A stretch of 64,000 bases of DNA, taken from CAIKMD01 sp036501365. Lineage in GTDB: Bacteria > Pseudomonadota > Alphaproteobacteria > ATCC43930 > CGMCC-115725. Position numbers and translations under genes: made by a program. A model generated the notes under the pieces. It was not told the DNA's origin. It did no database searches and worked only from the letters and a program-made list of their open reading frames with translations. Positions within the stretch are counted from its first letter, which is position 1. Every line of letters starts with the position of its first letter. The stretch is taken from positions 1 through 64,000 of the forward strand of contig DASYAL010000002.1 in assembly GCA_036501365.1 (NCBI GenBank). The letters run 5' to 3'. Shown here piece by piece: positions 1 to 9,268 of this stretch.

Positions 1-13
1 GGATAGCAACCAT
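1..13 (-). CDS. Possible start of a CDS leaving the window
   Basis: On the minus strand an ATG at 13 opens four codons (Met-Val-Ala-Ile) before the window ends. It is preceded about 6 bases upstream by a purine-rich GAGGGAG stretch that would serve as a ribosome binding site. The product cannot be identified from four codons. The 220 bases between it and the threonine aldolase gene hold no other open frame I can support, only a short GCATC/GATGC hairpin near 139-155. Confidence 0.25.
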
Positions 14-233
14 ATCGAGCTCCCTCTCGGGACCGGCCCACGATGACCGGCTCTGCCAAAAAGGACGCGTTACGTCGTTGCATAACCACGATGGGCCATA
101 GGCACGTGCGAGTGCGTCTGCGAAATCGATAAATAATCGCATCTGCCTGCGATGCAAGAAAAAATTCATAGTGGAGCTAATTTTTTTGCCCCGAGCGGAA
201 AATTGTGATCGTCACGACACGCTGCGAGCGCGC

Positions 234-1271
234 TCACCCACCCGCGGAGGAACTCAAAGCATCGCCGGCGACGCGGACGAACGCATCGACTGCGGCTGGC
301 GCCGTGTCGAACGCCGTCACCAGGCGCAAGACCGGCGCCTCGCCCCAGCGATAGAAGCCGAAGCCGGCCGCGGCGAGACGCTCGATCGCGGTTTCGGAGA
401 GCTCGACGAAGAGCTCGTTGCCTTCGATCGGATGGAGTAGGCGCGCGCCGCGCAGGCAGGCGAGACCGCTGCCGAGCCGAGCCGCCATCGCGTTGGCATG
501 GCGGGCGTTGCGCAGCCAGAGATCGTCGGTGAGATAGGCCTCGAGCTGTGCCGCGACGAAGCGCAGCTTCGACAGCAGATGGCCGCCGCGCTTGCGGCGG
601 AAGCCGAAAGCCGCGGCCTTGGCGGGATCGAAGAACACCACCGCTTCGGCGGCGAGAGCCCCGTTCTTGGTTGCGCCGAAGGACAGCACGTCGACGCCGG
701 CGCGCCAAGTGACGGCGGCGGGCGAGCAGTCAAGACCCGCGACGGCGTTGGCAAAGCGGGCCCCATCCATGTGCAGCGCGAGACCATGGCAGCGGGCGAG
801 ACCGCTCAGCGCCGCGATCTCATCCGGGCGATAGACCGTCCCGGCCTCGGTCTCCTGGGTGATGCTCAGCACCGCCGGCTGGACCTGATGCACCACGCCA
901 GCGCCGGCGATGTGCCGCGCAACAGTCTCGGGCGTCAGCTTGCCGTGCTCGCCCGGACAGGTCACCAGCTTTGCGCCGCCGGTGAAGAATTCCGGCGCGC
1001 CGCATTCGTCAGTCGCAATATGCGCTTCCTCGTGGCAATAGATCGCGCCCCAGGGAGACGCGAGACAGGCCAGCGCCAGCGCGTTGGCCGCGGTCCCGGT
1101 GGCGAGCGGAAACACCGCAACCGGATGCTCGAACACCTCGGCAAAACGTTTCTCCAGGCGGCGGGTAACGTCATCGGCGCCATAAGGCATCGCCGCGCCA
1201 TGGTTGGCGGCCTCGAGCGCGGCCAGGATATCCGGCGCAACGCCGGCAACGTTGTCCGAGGCGAAGTTCAC
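234..1271 (-). CDS. ltaE: Low-specificity L-threonine aldolase (beta-eliminating lyase family)
   Basis: This 345-residue protein has the normal length for the PLP-dependent fold-type I threonine aldolases, which split L-threonine or L-allo-threonine into glycine and acetaldehyde in the cytoplasm. The N-terminus FASDNVAG matches the family opening. The PLP-binding aspartate lies in HMDGAR (about residue 169) and the Schiff-base lysine in SFGATKNGA (Lys202). Its ATG overlaps the stop of the upstream small membrane protein gene by four bases, so the two are likely translated from one mRNA. The broader beta-eliminating lyase family includes other activities, so substrate choice is inferred. Nothing in it is truncated. 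Confidence 0.85.
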   Translation of the reverse strand: MNFASDNVAGVAPDILAALEAANHGAAMPYGADDVTRRLEKRFAEVFEHPVAVFPLATGTAANALALACLASPWGAIYCHEEAHIATDECGAPEFFTGGAKLVTCPGEHGKLTPETVARHIAGAGVVHQVQPAVLSITQETEAGTVYRPDEIAALSGLARCHGLALHMDGARFANAVAGLDCSPAAVTWRAGVDVLSFGATKNGALAAEAVVFFDPAKAAAFGFRRKRGGHLLSKLRFVAAQLEAYLTDDLWLRNARHANAMAARLGSGLACLRGARLLHPIEGNELFVELSETAIERLAAAGFGFYRWGEAPVLRLVTAFDTAPAAVDAFVRVAGDALSSSAGG

Positions 1272-1582
1272 GGCACACCTGTCGTTGGCCGCAAGGTAAC
1301 GGTCGAGACCGGCTCCCCGGTTGCAAGGTTGACGATAATCAATTTTTCGCTGCCCCCGGCGAGCTCGATTCGCACCACCAGCCGGTCGCCGCTCGCCTCA
1401 GCACCAACCACGCGAGCGCCGGCCGGGAGATCGATCGTGCTGGCATGCGGGGGCGGGACACTTGGTGCGCTGCCGGCTGGCCGCGGGTGATCGATGCGGT
1501 ACTCGACCGCGAAGCCAAGCGCGACGACGCCGGCGACCAGTACTAACCCCATGACGACGACAAGGACCTTGAGACCGCGCAT
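1268..1582 (-). CDS. Small membrane-anchored protein, DUF6476-like
   Basis: A 104-residue protein with one N-terminal transmembrane helix (about residues 5-26, LKVLVVVMGLVLVAGVV) followed by a short exported or periplasmic domain of mainly beta character. I chose the ATG at 1582 because it puts the helix at the N-terminus; the longer frame reaching 1642 would run into the divergent rluD gene. Proteins of this kind (DUF6476) sit beside rluD and rpoH in many alphaproteobacteria; that association is from memory and the function is unknown. It is co-directional with and overlaps ltaE by ATGA. Only 21 bases separate its start from the divergent rluD start. Confidence 0.65.
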   Translation of the reverse strand: MRGLKVLVVVMGLVLVAGVVALGFAVEYRIDHPRPAGSAPSVPPPHASTIDLPAGARVVGAEASGDRLVVRIELAGGSEKLIIVNLATGEPVSTVTLRPTTGVP

Positions 1583-1603
1583 GGTTCCGTTCAATTTGCC
1601 GGC

Positions 1604-2569
1604 ATGAGCACGATGAGCGCCGCCCCCGCGGCTCGAGAACATATCACGGTCGCAGAGACCGAGGCGGGCGAGCGGCTCGATCGCCTCCTGGCGGCGCGTC
1701 TCGCCGCGTTATCGCGCAGCCGGCTCAAGAAGCTGATCGAAACCGGCTGCGTGAGCTCAGGCGGCGCGACGATAAACGACCCCTCGCTGCGGGTCAAAGG
1801 CGGCCAGAGCTTCGTTATCGACCTGCCGGCCCCGGTTGCCGACCGGCCCGAGCCGCAAGCCATGGCACTCGATATCCGCTACGAGGACGAGCAGGTGCTC
1901 GTGCTCGACAAGCCTCCTGGACTCGTCGTCCACCCGGCGCCCGGCAATCCCGACCGCACCCTGGTCAACGCACTGCTGGCACATTGCGGCGAGAGCCTTG
2001 CCGGCATTGGCGGCGTCAAGCGGCCGGGCATCGTCCATCGTATCGACAAGGACACCAGCGGCCTCATGGTCGTGGCAAAGACCGATCTGGCGCAGCAAAA
2101 GCTCAGCGCCGATTTCGCCGCGCACCGCCTCACCCGCTCCTACCTCGCCGTGACCCGCGGCGTACCGAGCCCGCGCGAAGGCACAATCGCGACCCGCGTC
2201 GGCCGCAGCCGGGTCAACCGCAAGAAGATGGCGGTGGTGGCGAGCGGCGGGAAGGAAGCGGTGACGCATTACCGCGTACTGCGCGCGCTGGGGCTCAGGG
2301 CGGCGCTGGTCGAGTGCCGGCTGGAGACCGGACGGACGCATCAGATCCGCGTTCACTTGACCAGCATCGGCCATCCGCTGATCGGTGATCCGACCTATGG
2401 CGGCGGCCGCAGCGCCGGTCTGCCGGAAGCCGCGCGCGTTTTCCCCCGCCAGGCGCTGCACGCGAATGTGATCGGCTTCCGTCATCCCGCCACCGGCGCG
2501 TATCTCGAATTTTCATCGCCCCTACCGGCCGATATGGGGCAACTCATCGAGATCCTCGAGCGGCTGTGA
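1604..2569 (+). CDS. rluD: RluA/RluD-family 23S rRNA pseudouridine synthase
   Basis: A 321-residue cytoplasmic enzyme that isomerises uridines of 23S rRNA. It has an N-terminal S4 RNA-binding domain (about residues 20-75, with the SRLKKLIETG helix) and a catalytic domain whose motif HRIDKDTSGL places the catalytic aspartate at residue 148. The later motif RTHQIRVH is also family-typical. In this synteny (next to rpoH) the RluD assignment (helix 69 modification) is likely, but RluA-family members are hard to separate by eye. The start could also be the in-frame ATG at 1613. No strong Shine-Dalgarno is visible. Confidence 0.85.
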   Translation: MSTMSAAPAAREHITVAETEAGERLDRLLAARLAALSRSRLKKLIETGCVSSGGATINDPSLRVKGGQSFVIDLPAPVADRPEPQAMALDIRYEDEQVLVLDKPPGLVVHPAPGNPDRTLVNALLAHCGESLAGIGGVKRPGIVHRIDKDTSGLMVVAKTDLAQQKLSADFAAHRLTRSYLAVTRGVPSPREGTIATRVGRSRVNRKKMAVVASGGKEAVTHYRVLRALGLRAALVECRLETGRTHQIRVHLTSIGHPLIGDPTYGGGRSAGLPEAARVFPRQALHANVIGFRHPATGAYLEFSSPLPADMGQLIEILERL

Positions 2570-2608
2570 ATTGGACAGCGTCGGAGCCTTCGACTAGCAT
2601 TTCACGCA

Positions 2609-3499
2609 ATGGCGACAACCCCTGCCCTTCCCAGCATTGCGTCGGAAGGCGCGCTGGCGCGATACCTCCAGGAAATCCGTCGGTTTCCGATGCTCGAGGC
2701 CGGCGAAGAATACATGCTCGCCAAACGCTGGCGCGAGCACGACGACCCCGAGGCGGCACATCGGCTGGTGACCAGCCATCTGCGCCTCGTCGCCAAGATC
2801 GCGATGGGCTATCGCGGCTATGGCCTACCGCTCTCCGAGCTCATCTCCGAAGGCAATGTCGGCATGATGCAGGCGGTGAAGCGCTTCGATCCCGATCGCG
2901 GCTTCCGTCTCGCGACCTACGCGATGTGGTGGATCCGCGCCTCGATCCAGGAATACATCCTCCACTCCTGGTCGCTGGTGAAGATCGGCACCACCGCCGC
3001 GCAGAAGAAGCTGTTCTTCAACCTGCGCCGCCTCAAAGGCCAGATCCAGGCGATCGAGGAAGGCGACCTCACGCCCGAGCATGTGGCGAAGATCGCCAAA
3101 GAGCTCGACGTGCCGGAAAGCGACGTCATCAGCATGAACCGCCGCATGCTGGCACCCGACAATTCGCTCAACGCGCCGCTGCGCGCCGACGGCGAGGGCG
3201 AGTGGCAGGATTGGCTGGTCGATGACGAGGCGAGCCAGGAATCGAAACTGTCCGATCGCCAGGAGCTGGGGCTGCGGCGCGACCTCCTCAAGACCGCGAT
3301 GTCGCATTTGACCGAGCGCGAGCGCGACATCCTGGCGGAGCGTCGCCTCAAGGAGAATCCAACCACGCTCGAGGATCTGTCCGCCAAATACGGAATCTCG
3401 CGCGAGCGCGTGCGCCAGATCGAGGTGCGCGCCTTTGAGAAATTGCAGAAGGCGATCAAGGCCGGCGCAATGGAGCGACAGCTCCTGCCGAACTCTTAA
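2609..3499 (+). CDS. rpoH: RNA polymerase heat-shock sigma factor sigma-32
   Basis: A 296-residue sigma-70-family factor, normal length for RpoH, directing RNA polymerase to heat-shock promoters. Region 1.2 lies at about residues 10-45. Region 2 contains the core-binding and -10 recognition segment, including LATYAMWWIRASIQEYIL. The RpoH box follows (QKKLFFNLRRLK), and region 4 with its helix-turn-helix ends in GISRERVRQIEVRAFEKL. It starts 39 bases after rluD in the same direction and has no obvious Shine-Dalgarno in its short upstream gap, so heat control through mRNA structure or coupling to rluD is possible. It is intact. Confidence 0.95.
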   Translation: MATTPALPSIASEGALARYLQEIRRFPMLEAGEEYMLAKRWREHDDPEAAHRLVTSHLRLVAKIAMGYRGYGLPLSELISEGNVGMMQAVKRFDPDRGFRLATYAMWWIRASIQEYILHSWSLVKIGTTAAQKKLFFNLRRLKGQIQAIEEGDLTPEHVAKIAKELDVPESDVISMNRRMLAPDNSLNAPLRADGEGEWQDWLVDDEASQESKLSDRQELGLRRDLLKTAMSHLTERERDILAERRLKENPTTLEDLSAKYGISRERVRQIEVRAFEKLQKAIKAGAMERQLLPNS

Positions 3500-3500
3500 G

Positions 3501-5252
3501 TCACGCGATCCGCGGCGCGCCGCCGTCCTGCGGCACGATCAATTGCGAAGCGCTGAAGATGCGGTTCCGCGCGGGATTGCCGAGACCGTTATGACTCATG
3601 CCCTGCATCGCGAAGCCTTCATCGTCGGCGCTGGTCAAGGACAGGCGCAAGCGATGACCAGGCAGAAAGCGATGCGCCGTCGGTAGGATGGCGACATCGA
3701 ATTGTGCCGGCTCGCCAGGCATCAGCGGCTCGGCGCGGTCATGCGGATGCTCGGGACGATAAGGTTTGCCGCGTGCCGGATCGAGCGCGCGATGGCTCGC
3801 GCGCAACCAGCCTTGCGTCAGGTCGCACGCCGTGCGGTCCGGCGCCACGTCCTGGAGCTTCGCGATCCAATCGGTGTCGGTCGCGCTCGACGCCGCGCGC
3901 AGCTCTAGCCGCGATGGTCCGATGATCTCGGCCGAAGCGGCGAAAGGCGCGGTCTCCCAGCTCAACAACGACGGCAACGGCGCCGGATTGACGTTGCGCG
4001 GGCGGTTAAGGCTCTTCGGCAGATAGAGATAGTCGCGCGCGCCGGGATTGCCTTCGGCGGCCGACAGGGTTCCGTCGGCGCAGAGATGAAGCGCATCGAA
4101 GCGCGTTCCGGGCAATGGCCAGGTATCGGCCTCGCGCCATTCCGCGGCGCCCTCGACGTAAAAGCGGATCGGCTTGCCCGCCATGATTCCGGTATCGTGG
4201 CCCTTGAGCCAATGATCGAACCAGGCGAGCGCCTCGACATGCAGGCTCTCCCACGGCCATTGCAGCGCGCCGCGCGGCGCCATGGTGACGCGGCGCGGGA
4301 CATCCCGCGCCAGCCGCTCAAGCGCGAGAAACGGCGTGTGCAGATGGACGCTGACGTTGTCCCAATCGGCGCCGAGATAGACCGGAATGCGAATTTCGGA
4401 AAGGCGCTCGGTCATGTCCCGCGCCCGCCAGAACGCGTCGTAGAGTTGATGCTCGGCGACGACGTCGAGATAAACGTCGTCCCAAGGATGCGGCGGATAA
4501 GGAAAACGCAGGGCGCGGCCCAGCATCGAGACCGGATTCTCATGCGGCTGGGCGAGACGGCGATGCAGCGCCGGCAATTGCAGCAGCCGGTTGAGCAGCG
4601 TGAAGAAGCGGCGGCGATAAAAATCCGGATTGGTGCGGTTCGCCATGCCGATGGCGGGGAAATACTTGGCGGCGAAGCCGCCAGTCGGAATCCCACCGTG
4701 CCAGAAGATCTCGCGATACCAGTCGACGGTCCCGGACCAGGGAAAGATCGCGCGCAGATGCGGCGGCTGTTGGATTGCTGCGTTGAATTGCTCGATCGCG
4801 AAATAGCTGACCCCAATCATGCCGACCTTGCCGTCGCACCAGGGCTGCGCGGCAACCCATTCGACGAGATCGTAAAGATCGCGATGCTCATCGGGCCCGG
4901 TCAGCGCATAGACGCCGCCGCTTCCGCCGGTGCCGCGGCAATTGACGATCACATGCGCGTAGCCGCGCGGCACGAAGAAATCCGTCTGACCCGCTTCGAC
5001 GAAGCCGACCGGCAAGCCGAGATGCTGCATCTGCCGCGGATAGGGTGAGATCGCGATCAGCGCCGGGACCGGATCGGCGGTCTCCGGGCGGTGGATATCC
5101 GCCAAGAGCGCGACGCCATCGCGCATCGGCACCGCGATGTCGGGCGTCGCGATCGCGTCGTAAAGCGGCTCCGACAGGTCGCGATAGCTCCGGCCGGACG
5201 TCTGAACCCCGGCAAGCTGCCGCTCGCCCGGCGAAATCCCCGAGATCGTCAT
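3501..5252 (-). CDS. CocE/NonD-family alpha/beta hydrolase
   Basis: A 583-residue serine hydrolase of the X-Pro dipeptidyl-peptidase/cocaine-esterase class. The alpha/beta-hydrolase domain (about residues 35-330) carries the nucleophile elbow GVSYF with Ser149 and an oxyanion-region NCRGTGGSGG. The C-terminal jelly-roll (about 370-570) is the PepX_C type. Substrates of this class are esters, amides and peptides; the natural substrate cannot be told from sequence. Its start overlaps the upstream TetR gene by ATGA, so the regulator and hydrolase are co-transcribed and the regulator probably controls both. It runs convergently into rpoH with a one-base gap. Confidence 0.85.
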   Translation of the reverse strand: MTISGISPGERQLAGVQTSGRSYRDLSEPLYDAIATPDIAVPMRDGVALLADIHRPETADPVPALIAISPYPRQMQHLGLPVGFVEAGQTDFFVPRGYAHVIVNCRGTGGSGGVYALTGPDEHRDLYDLVEWVAAQPWCDGKVGMIGVSYFAIEQFNAAIQQPPHLRAIFPWSGTVDWYREIFWHGGIPTGGFAAKYFPAIGMANRTNPDFYRRRFFTLLNRLLQLPALHRRLAQPHENPVSMLGRALRFPYPPHPWDDVYLDVVAEHQLYDAFWRARDMTERLSEIRIPVYLGADWDNVSVHLHTPFLALERLARDVPRRVTMAPRGALQWPWESLHVEALAWFDHWLKGHDTGIMAGKPIRFYVEGAAEWREADTWPLPGTRFDALHLCADGTLSAAEGNPGARDYLYLPKSLNRPRNVNPAPLPSLLSWETAPFAASAEIIGPSRLELRAASSATDTDWIAKLQDVAPDRTACDLTQGWLRASHRALDPARGKPYRPEHPHDRAEPLMPGEPAQFDVAILPTAHRFLPGHRLRLSLTSADDEGFAMQGMSHNGLGNPARNRIFSASQLIVPQDGGAPRIA

Positions 5253-5830
5253 GCGCGTGTCCTCCTTGGATTCGGCAATGGGCGCTTCGGCAATTGGCCC
5301 AGCGCCAGCGCGACCGCGGCGCGCGTTTCCCGGCGCGCGGCCGGCTCGGCACGCGCGAGATCGAGCACGGCGAGGCCGACGGTGAGCGCGTGAAACAGCG
5401 CCACCGCATTGCCGGACGCGTCGATGCCATTGCGCGTCAAGCTTGTCGCGATCTGGCCGCGGATCTCTTTGGTGATCCGGCGGAACAGCGCGCGCACCGA
5501 TTTCTCGCGATCGGCGGCCAGCACCAGAGCAAGCAGCAGCCGAGTTTGCTCGGGCGCGGCGATGCGCGCGACGCGCTCCGCCAGTGCGCTTGGCCGGTCC
5601 GCCGCTACCGCAGTCGCGAAGCCGGCGGTCAGGTGCGCGGCGACGGAATCGGTAACCGCGGCGACCAGGGCGCTGCGCGTCGGAAAATAATAAGTGAGAT
5701 GGCTTTGCCGCAGGCCCGCGGCTTTCGCGACCCGCGGCTGGGTCAGCGCCGGCAGGCCCTCGCTGCGCAAGAGATCGAGCGCGGCGGCGATGATCCGCCC
5801 GGCCGCAGCGCGGCCTTTCTTAGTAGACAT
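5249..5830 (-). CDS. TetR-family transcriptional regulator
   Basis: A 193-residue repressor-type protein. The N-terminal helix-turn-helix spans about residues 8-52 (GRAAAGRIIAAALDLL, then LRQSHLTYYFPTRSALVAAV), where the recognition helix has the TetR pattern ending in YYFPT. The C-terminal ligand domain is not assignable. I prefer the ATG at 5830 (MSTKKG) to one 12 codons earlier because helix 1 then starts where it normally does. It is the first gene of a two-gene operon with the CocE hydrolase, which suggests that the hydrolase substrate or product is the ligand. The start region holds no operator I can point to with confidence. Confidence 0.85.
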   Translation of the reverse strand: MSTKKGRAAAGRIIAAALDLLRSEGLPALTQPRVAKAAGLRQSHLTYYFPTRSALVAAVTDSVAAHLTAGFATAVAADRPSALAERVARIAAPEQTRLLLALVLAADREKSVRALFRRITKEIRGQIATSLTRNGIDASGNAVALFHALTVGLAVLDLARAEPAARRETRAAVALALGQLPKRPLPNPRRTRA

Positions 5831-5892
5831 ACCAAAAATATAAGCTGAGGTCGGAGCGCGTGGCAAGCGCCGCCGGAGCGGCTCGGCTGCGC

Positions 5893-6660
5893 CTAGGCTT
5901 TCGACGCCGTCAGCGTCAGGACATCGATGGTGAAGCTGCCGTCGGGCTCGATCGCGAAATGGCGCGCGACGCCGGCCGAGAGCGCGGCTTGCAGCGCGCG
6001 GATCGCGTCGGCCTGGACCGGCGGCGTCCGCATCCGCTCGAGCCAGGAGCGCAGGTCAAGGCGGACGCGATGCTGGCGCGCCACGCCGGCGACGAGCCCT
6101 GCCCGGCCGATCGCTGCGAGCCATTCCGCGCGCGCATAATCGCGCACATGCGAGGGATCGCGGAGGAGCTCGACGGCTTGCAGGAAGGTATCGAGCAGCG
6201 CATTCGCCGGCGCCACGGTATCGACGAAGGCGGCGGTGCCGCCCGGTTTCAGCACCCGCGCCGCCTCGCGCAAGCCCGCATCGAAATCGCGCCAATGATG
6301 AGCGCTATAGCGGCTGAAGACGTAATCGAAGCTCGCTTCGGCAAAGGGCAGCGTCTCCGCCACCCCTTGCCGCGTCACGAGATTGCCGAGGCCGCGCTCG
6401 CGCGCCGCGCCGGCGACGACCGCCAGCATCTCGGCGGAAAGATCATAAGCGACGACCTCGCCGACATGCGGCGCGGCCGCGAAGCTGACATGGCCGCCGC
6501 CGCAGCCGAGATCGAGCAGGCGCGCTTGCGCTTGCCCCGCGACCAGCGCCGCCAGCGCCTCGAGATCGGGACCTTGTGCATGGACGGGGCTCGTCAGATA
6601 GGCGCTTGCCTGCGCGCCGAATTGGCTGCCGATCAGCGCTTCGTGGGTTTTGTCGTTCAT
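5893..6660 (-). CDS. Class I SAM-dependent methyltransferase, UbiE-like
   Basis: A 255-residue Rossmann-fold methyltransferase. Motif I is LLDLGCGGGHVSF (about residues 48-60), followed by a motif II acidic residue in VVAYDLSAEML and the motif IV/V stretch FDYVFSRYSAHHW with VLKPGGTAAFVD. The layout matches the Methyltransf_11 group that includes UbiE-like and many small-molecule enzymes. The C-terminal third (WLERMR and following) is a lid seen in a subgroup of unknown substrate. It lies 15 bases downstream of anmK and is probably co-transcribed with it. The target is unknown. Confidence 0.8.
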   Translation of the reverse strand: MNDKTHEALIGSQFGAQASAYLTSPVHAQGPDLEALAALVAGQAQARLLDLGCGGGHVSFAAAPHVGEVVAYDLSAEMLAVVAGAARERGLGNLVTRQGVAETLPFAEASFDYVFSRYSAHHWRDFDAGLREAARVLKPGGTAAFVDTVAPANALLDTFLQAVELLRDPSHVRDYARAEWLAAIGRAGLVAGVARQHRVRLDLRSWLERMRTPPVQADAIRALQAALSAGVARHFAIEPDGSFTIDVLTLTASKA

Positions 6661-6675
6661 CCCTGAAGGATGTCG

Positions 6676-7752
6676 TCAGGCACCGGCGCGAAACAAGACC
6701 CCGCCGGTCAGCGGCTTTGGCACGCCGGTGGTGCCGGGAAAGCTGAGCGGCAAGCCGGCGCGGGCACGCAGCGCGAGATACGCGAAGGCCTGCGCCTCGA
6801 TCGCATCGCCTTCCCAGCCGACCGCCTCGACCGGCGCGACGGGCAGGGCGAGCCGAGACGCCAGCATCTGCATCAACACCGGATTGTGCCGGCCGCCGCC
6901 GGTCATGAGATAGCGGCGCGGCGGCGCCGGGAAATGCACTTGCGCTTTGGCGATCGCCGCCGCCGTGATCGCGGCGAGAGTCGCGGCGCCGTCCGCGGTC
7001 GAGAGGCCGTCGAGCGCGAAGGCGGTGAACTCGTCGCGGTCGAGCGATTTCGGCGGCTGGCGCGCGAAATAGGGATGCTGGAGGAAGCGCGCCACCTGCG
7101 CCTCGTCGATCTTGCCCGCCGCCGCCAGAGCGCCGTCGTAATCGGCGGCGGCGCCGGTGCGCGCGCGCACCCAATCGTCGATCAGGGCATTGCCCGGCCC
7201 GGTATCGAAAGCGAGCAGCGCGCCGGGCGCTTCGCCGATCCAGGTGACGTTGGCGACGCCGCCGATATTCACCACCGCCAGCGGCCGCTCCAGTGTCGCG
7301 CTCAGCGCCGCGTGATAGACCGGCGCGAAAGGCGCCCCCTCGCCGCCCGCGGCGACATCGGCGGAGCGGAAATCGCCGACCACGTCGACGCCGGCTAAAC
7401 GCGCCAGCAGCGCGCCGTCGCCGAGCTGCCAGGTTCGGCGCTGCGCCGGCTCGTGCAGGATGGTGTGGCCGTGAAAGCCGATCAACTCGACGCCGGCGAT
7501 GCCATGCCGCTCGATCAGGCGCCGGATCGCCGCGGCATGGGCCTCGGTCAGCCGCCGCCCGACCTCGTCGGTCGGGCCCTTGCCGCCGAGCGTTGCGCGC
7601 AACGCCTCGCGCAAGGCGGGCTCATAGGGCACCGTCAGCCACGGTCCGGTCGTCACCCGGCTCTCGCCGTCGCTTTCGATGAAAGCGACATCGATGCCGT
7701 CGAGCGAGGTGCCGCTCATCAAGCCGATGGCGCGGTAAAGCTTTTCCGTCAT
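6676..7752 (-). CDS. anmK: Anhydro-N-acetylmuramic acid kinase
   Basis: A 358-residue sugar kinase that phosphorylates and opens 1,6-anhydro-MurNAc released during peptidoglycan turnover, giving MurNAc-6-phosphate for wall recycling. The ATPase-fold signature GLMSGTSLDGIDVA is at residues 8-21. Later motifs are IGFHGHT, NIGGVANVTW and FDTGPGNALID, and LMTGGGRHNP lies near the C-terminus. The open frame extends 49 codons further upstream, but that extension has no family similarity and the ATG at 7752 fits the family start. It is divergent from tyrS, a pairing common in alphaproteobacteria, and is followed by a methyltransferase 15 bases on. Confidence 0.95.
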   Translation of the reverse strand: MTEKLYRAIGLMSGTSLDGIDVAFIESDGESRVTTGPWLTVPYEPALREALRATLGGKGPTDEVGRRLTEAHAAAIRRLIERHGIAGVELIGFHGHTILHEPAQRRTWQLGDGALLARLAGVDVVGDFRSADVAAGGEGAPFAPVYHAALSATLERPLAVVNIGGVANVTWIGEAPGALLAFDTGPGNALIDDWVRARTGAAADYDGALAAAGKIDEAQVARFLQHPYFARQPPKSLDRDEFTAFALDGLSTADGAATLAAITAAAIAKAQVHFPAPPRRYLMTGGGRHNPVLMQMLASRLALPVAPVEAVGWEGDAIEAQAFAYLALRARAGLPLSFPGTTGVPKPLTGGVLFRAGA

Positions 7753-7926
7753 GCGCGGTATCGAACCATAAACTTGTCCTGCTACAAAGCCGCTTCTAGC
7801 GCAAAATTCTTCTTGGTGTCTTAACGGCTTTCGTTTTGCTCGGCCCTTGGGTCCAGGTCTGGGGGCGAACGCCGCGCCGACGAGCTGGTTTGTGGGCACG
7901 AAACGCCTGTGCTAAACGAGCCGCCC

Positions 7927-9180
7927 ATGTCCAGCGCCCGCTTGTCTTTCCTCGCCGCCGCGGCAGAGCGCGGCTTTATCCATCAATGCACCGACCGCGA
8001 CGCGCTCGAAGCGCTGCTCGCGAAAGGGCCGCTGACCGCCTATGTCGGCTACGACTGTACCGCCGACAGCCTCCATATCGGCAATCTCGTCTCGATCATG
8101 ATGCTGCGGCTGTGGCAGAAGACCGGCAACCGGCCGCTCGTGCTGATGGGCGGCGGCACATCCAAGGTCGGCGATCCCTCGGGCAAGGACGAGACCCGCA
8201 GGCTCTTGAGCGAGGCCGACATCGCCGGCAATCTCGCGAGCATCCGCCGCATCTTCGATCGCTTCCTCACCTTCAGCAGCGGCAACACCGGCGCAATCAT
8301 GGCGAACAATGCCGATTGGCTCGACGAGTTGCGCTATATCCCGCTGCTGCGCGACATCGGCCGGCATTTCTCGGTCAACCGCATGCTGACCCAGGACAGC
8401 GTCAAGTTGCGGCTCGATCGCGAGCAGCCGCTGAGCTTCCTCGAATTCAACTACATGATCTTGCAGGCCTACGACTTCCTCGAGCTCGCGCGGCGGCATG
8501 ATTGCGCGGTGCAGATGGGCGGCTCCGATCAATGGGGCAACATCGTCATGGGAGTCGAGCTCGGCCGGCGCGTCGACAATCGTGCGCTCTTCGGCGTGAC
8601 CTCACCGCTCATCACCACCGCCTCGGGCGCGAAGATGGGAAAAACCGCGCAAGGCGCGGTGTGGCTCAATGCCGAGCGCCTCAGCGCCTACGACTACTGG
8701 CAATTCTGGCGCAACACCGAGGACGCCGATGTCGGCCGCTTCTTGAAGCTCTTCACCGATCTGCCGCTCGGCGAGATCGCGCGGCTGGAGAAGCTCGAAG
8801 GCGGCGAGATCAACGAGGCGAAGATCGTGCTCGCCAACGAGGCGACGGCTCTGTGTCACGGCAAGGACGCCGCCGATGCGGCCGCCGAGACTGCACGCCG
8901 CGTCTTCGCCGAAGGCGGTATCGGGGAAGATCTGCCCGCGCTCGAGATACCGCGCGCGAAGCTCTCGGCAGGGTTCTCAGCATTGACCGCCTTCCACGAG
9001 GCCGGCCTGGCGGCGAGCCTCGGCGAAGCGCGGCGGCTCTTCCGCGGCAACGGCGCGCGCATCAACGACCAACTGGTGAGTGACGAGAAGCGCGCCCTCA
9101 CCCTCGCCGATCTCAATGCCGACGGCGTTATCAAGCTCTCCGCCGGCCGCAAGCGCCACGCACAGATCAAGGCGGTCTAG
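7927..9180 (+). CDS. tyrS: Tyrosyl-tRNA synthetase
   Basis: A 417-residue class I aminoacyl-tRNA synthetase that charges tRNA-Tyr. The ATP-binding HIGH motif appears as LHIGN and the KMSKS loop as KMGKT, both usual for bacterial TyrRS. The tyrosine pocket motif YVGYDCTADSLHIG and GGSDQWGNI are present. A C-terminal S4-type RNA-binding domain covers the last 65 or so residues (about 350-415). I use the ATG at 7927; an in-frame ATG six codons earlier (7909) is possible. It is divergent from anmK. Confidence 0.95.
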   Translation: MSSARLSFLAAAAERGFIHQCTDRDALEALLAKGPLTAYVGYDCTADSLHIGNLVSIMMLRLWQKTGNRPLVLMGGGTSKVGDPSGKDETRRLLSEADIAGNLASIRRIFDRFLTFSSGNTGAIMANNADWLDELRYIPLLRDIGRHFSVNRMLTQDSVKLRLDREQPLSFLEFNYMILQAYDFLELARRHDCAVQMGGSDQWGNIVMGVELGRRVDNRALFGVTSPLITTASGAKMGKTAQGAVWLNAERLSAYDYWQFWRNTEDADVGRFLKLFTDLPLGEIARLEKLEGGEINEAKIVLANEATALCHGKDAADAAAETARRVFAEGGIGEDLPALEIPRAKLSAGFSALTAFHEAGLAASLGEARRLFRGNGARINDQLVSDEKRALTLADLNADGVIKLSAGRKRHAQIKAV

Positions 9181-9268
9181 ACTAGCCGCAATTCCGCCAC
9201 GCCTTGCCGCGCAACGCGCAAGCCGGTCGCGGGTTCCTGGATTCAGAAACGAATCCGTGGAGATCGCC

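Noticed and set aside
2571..2600. TTGGAC...TAGCAT as an rpoH promoter
   Set aside because: Spacer of 18 and a poor -10; too weak to list.
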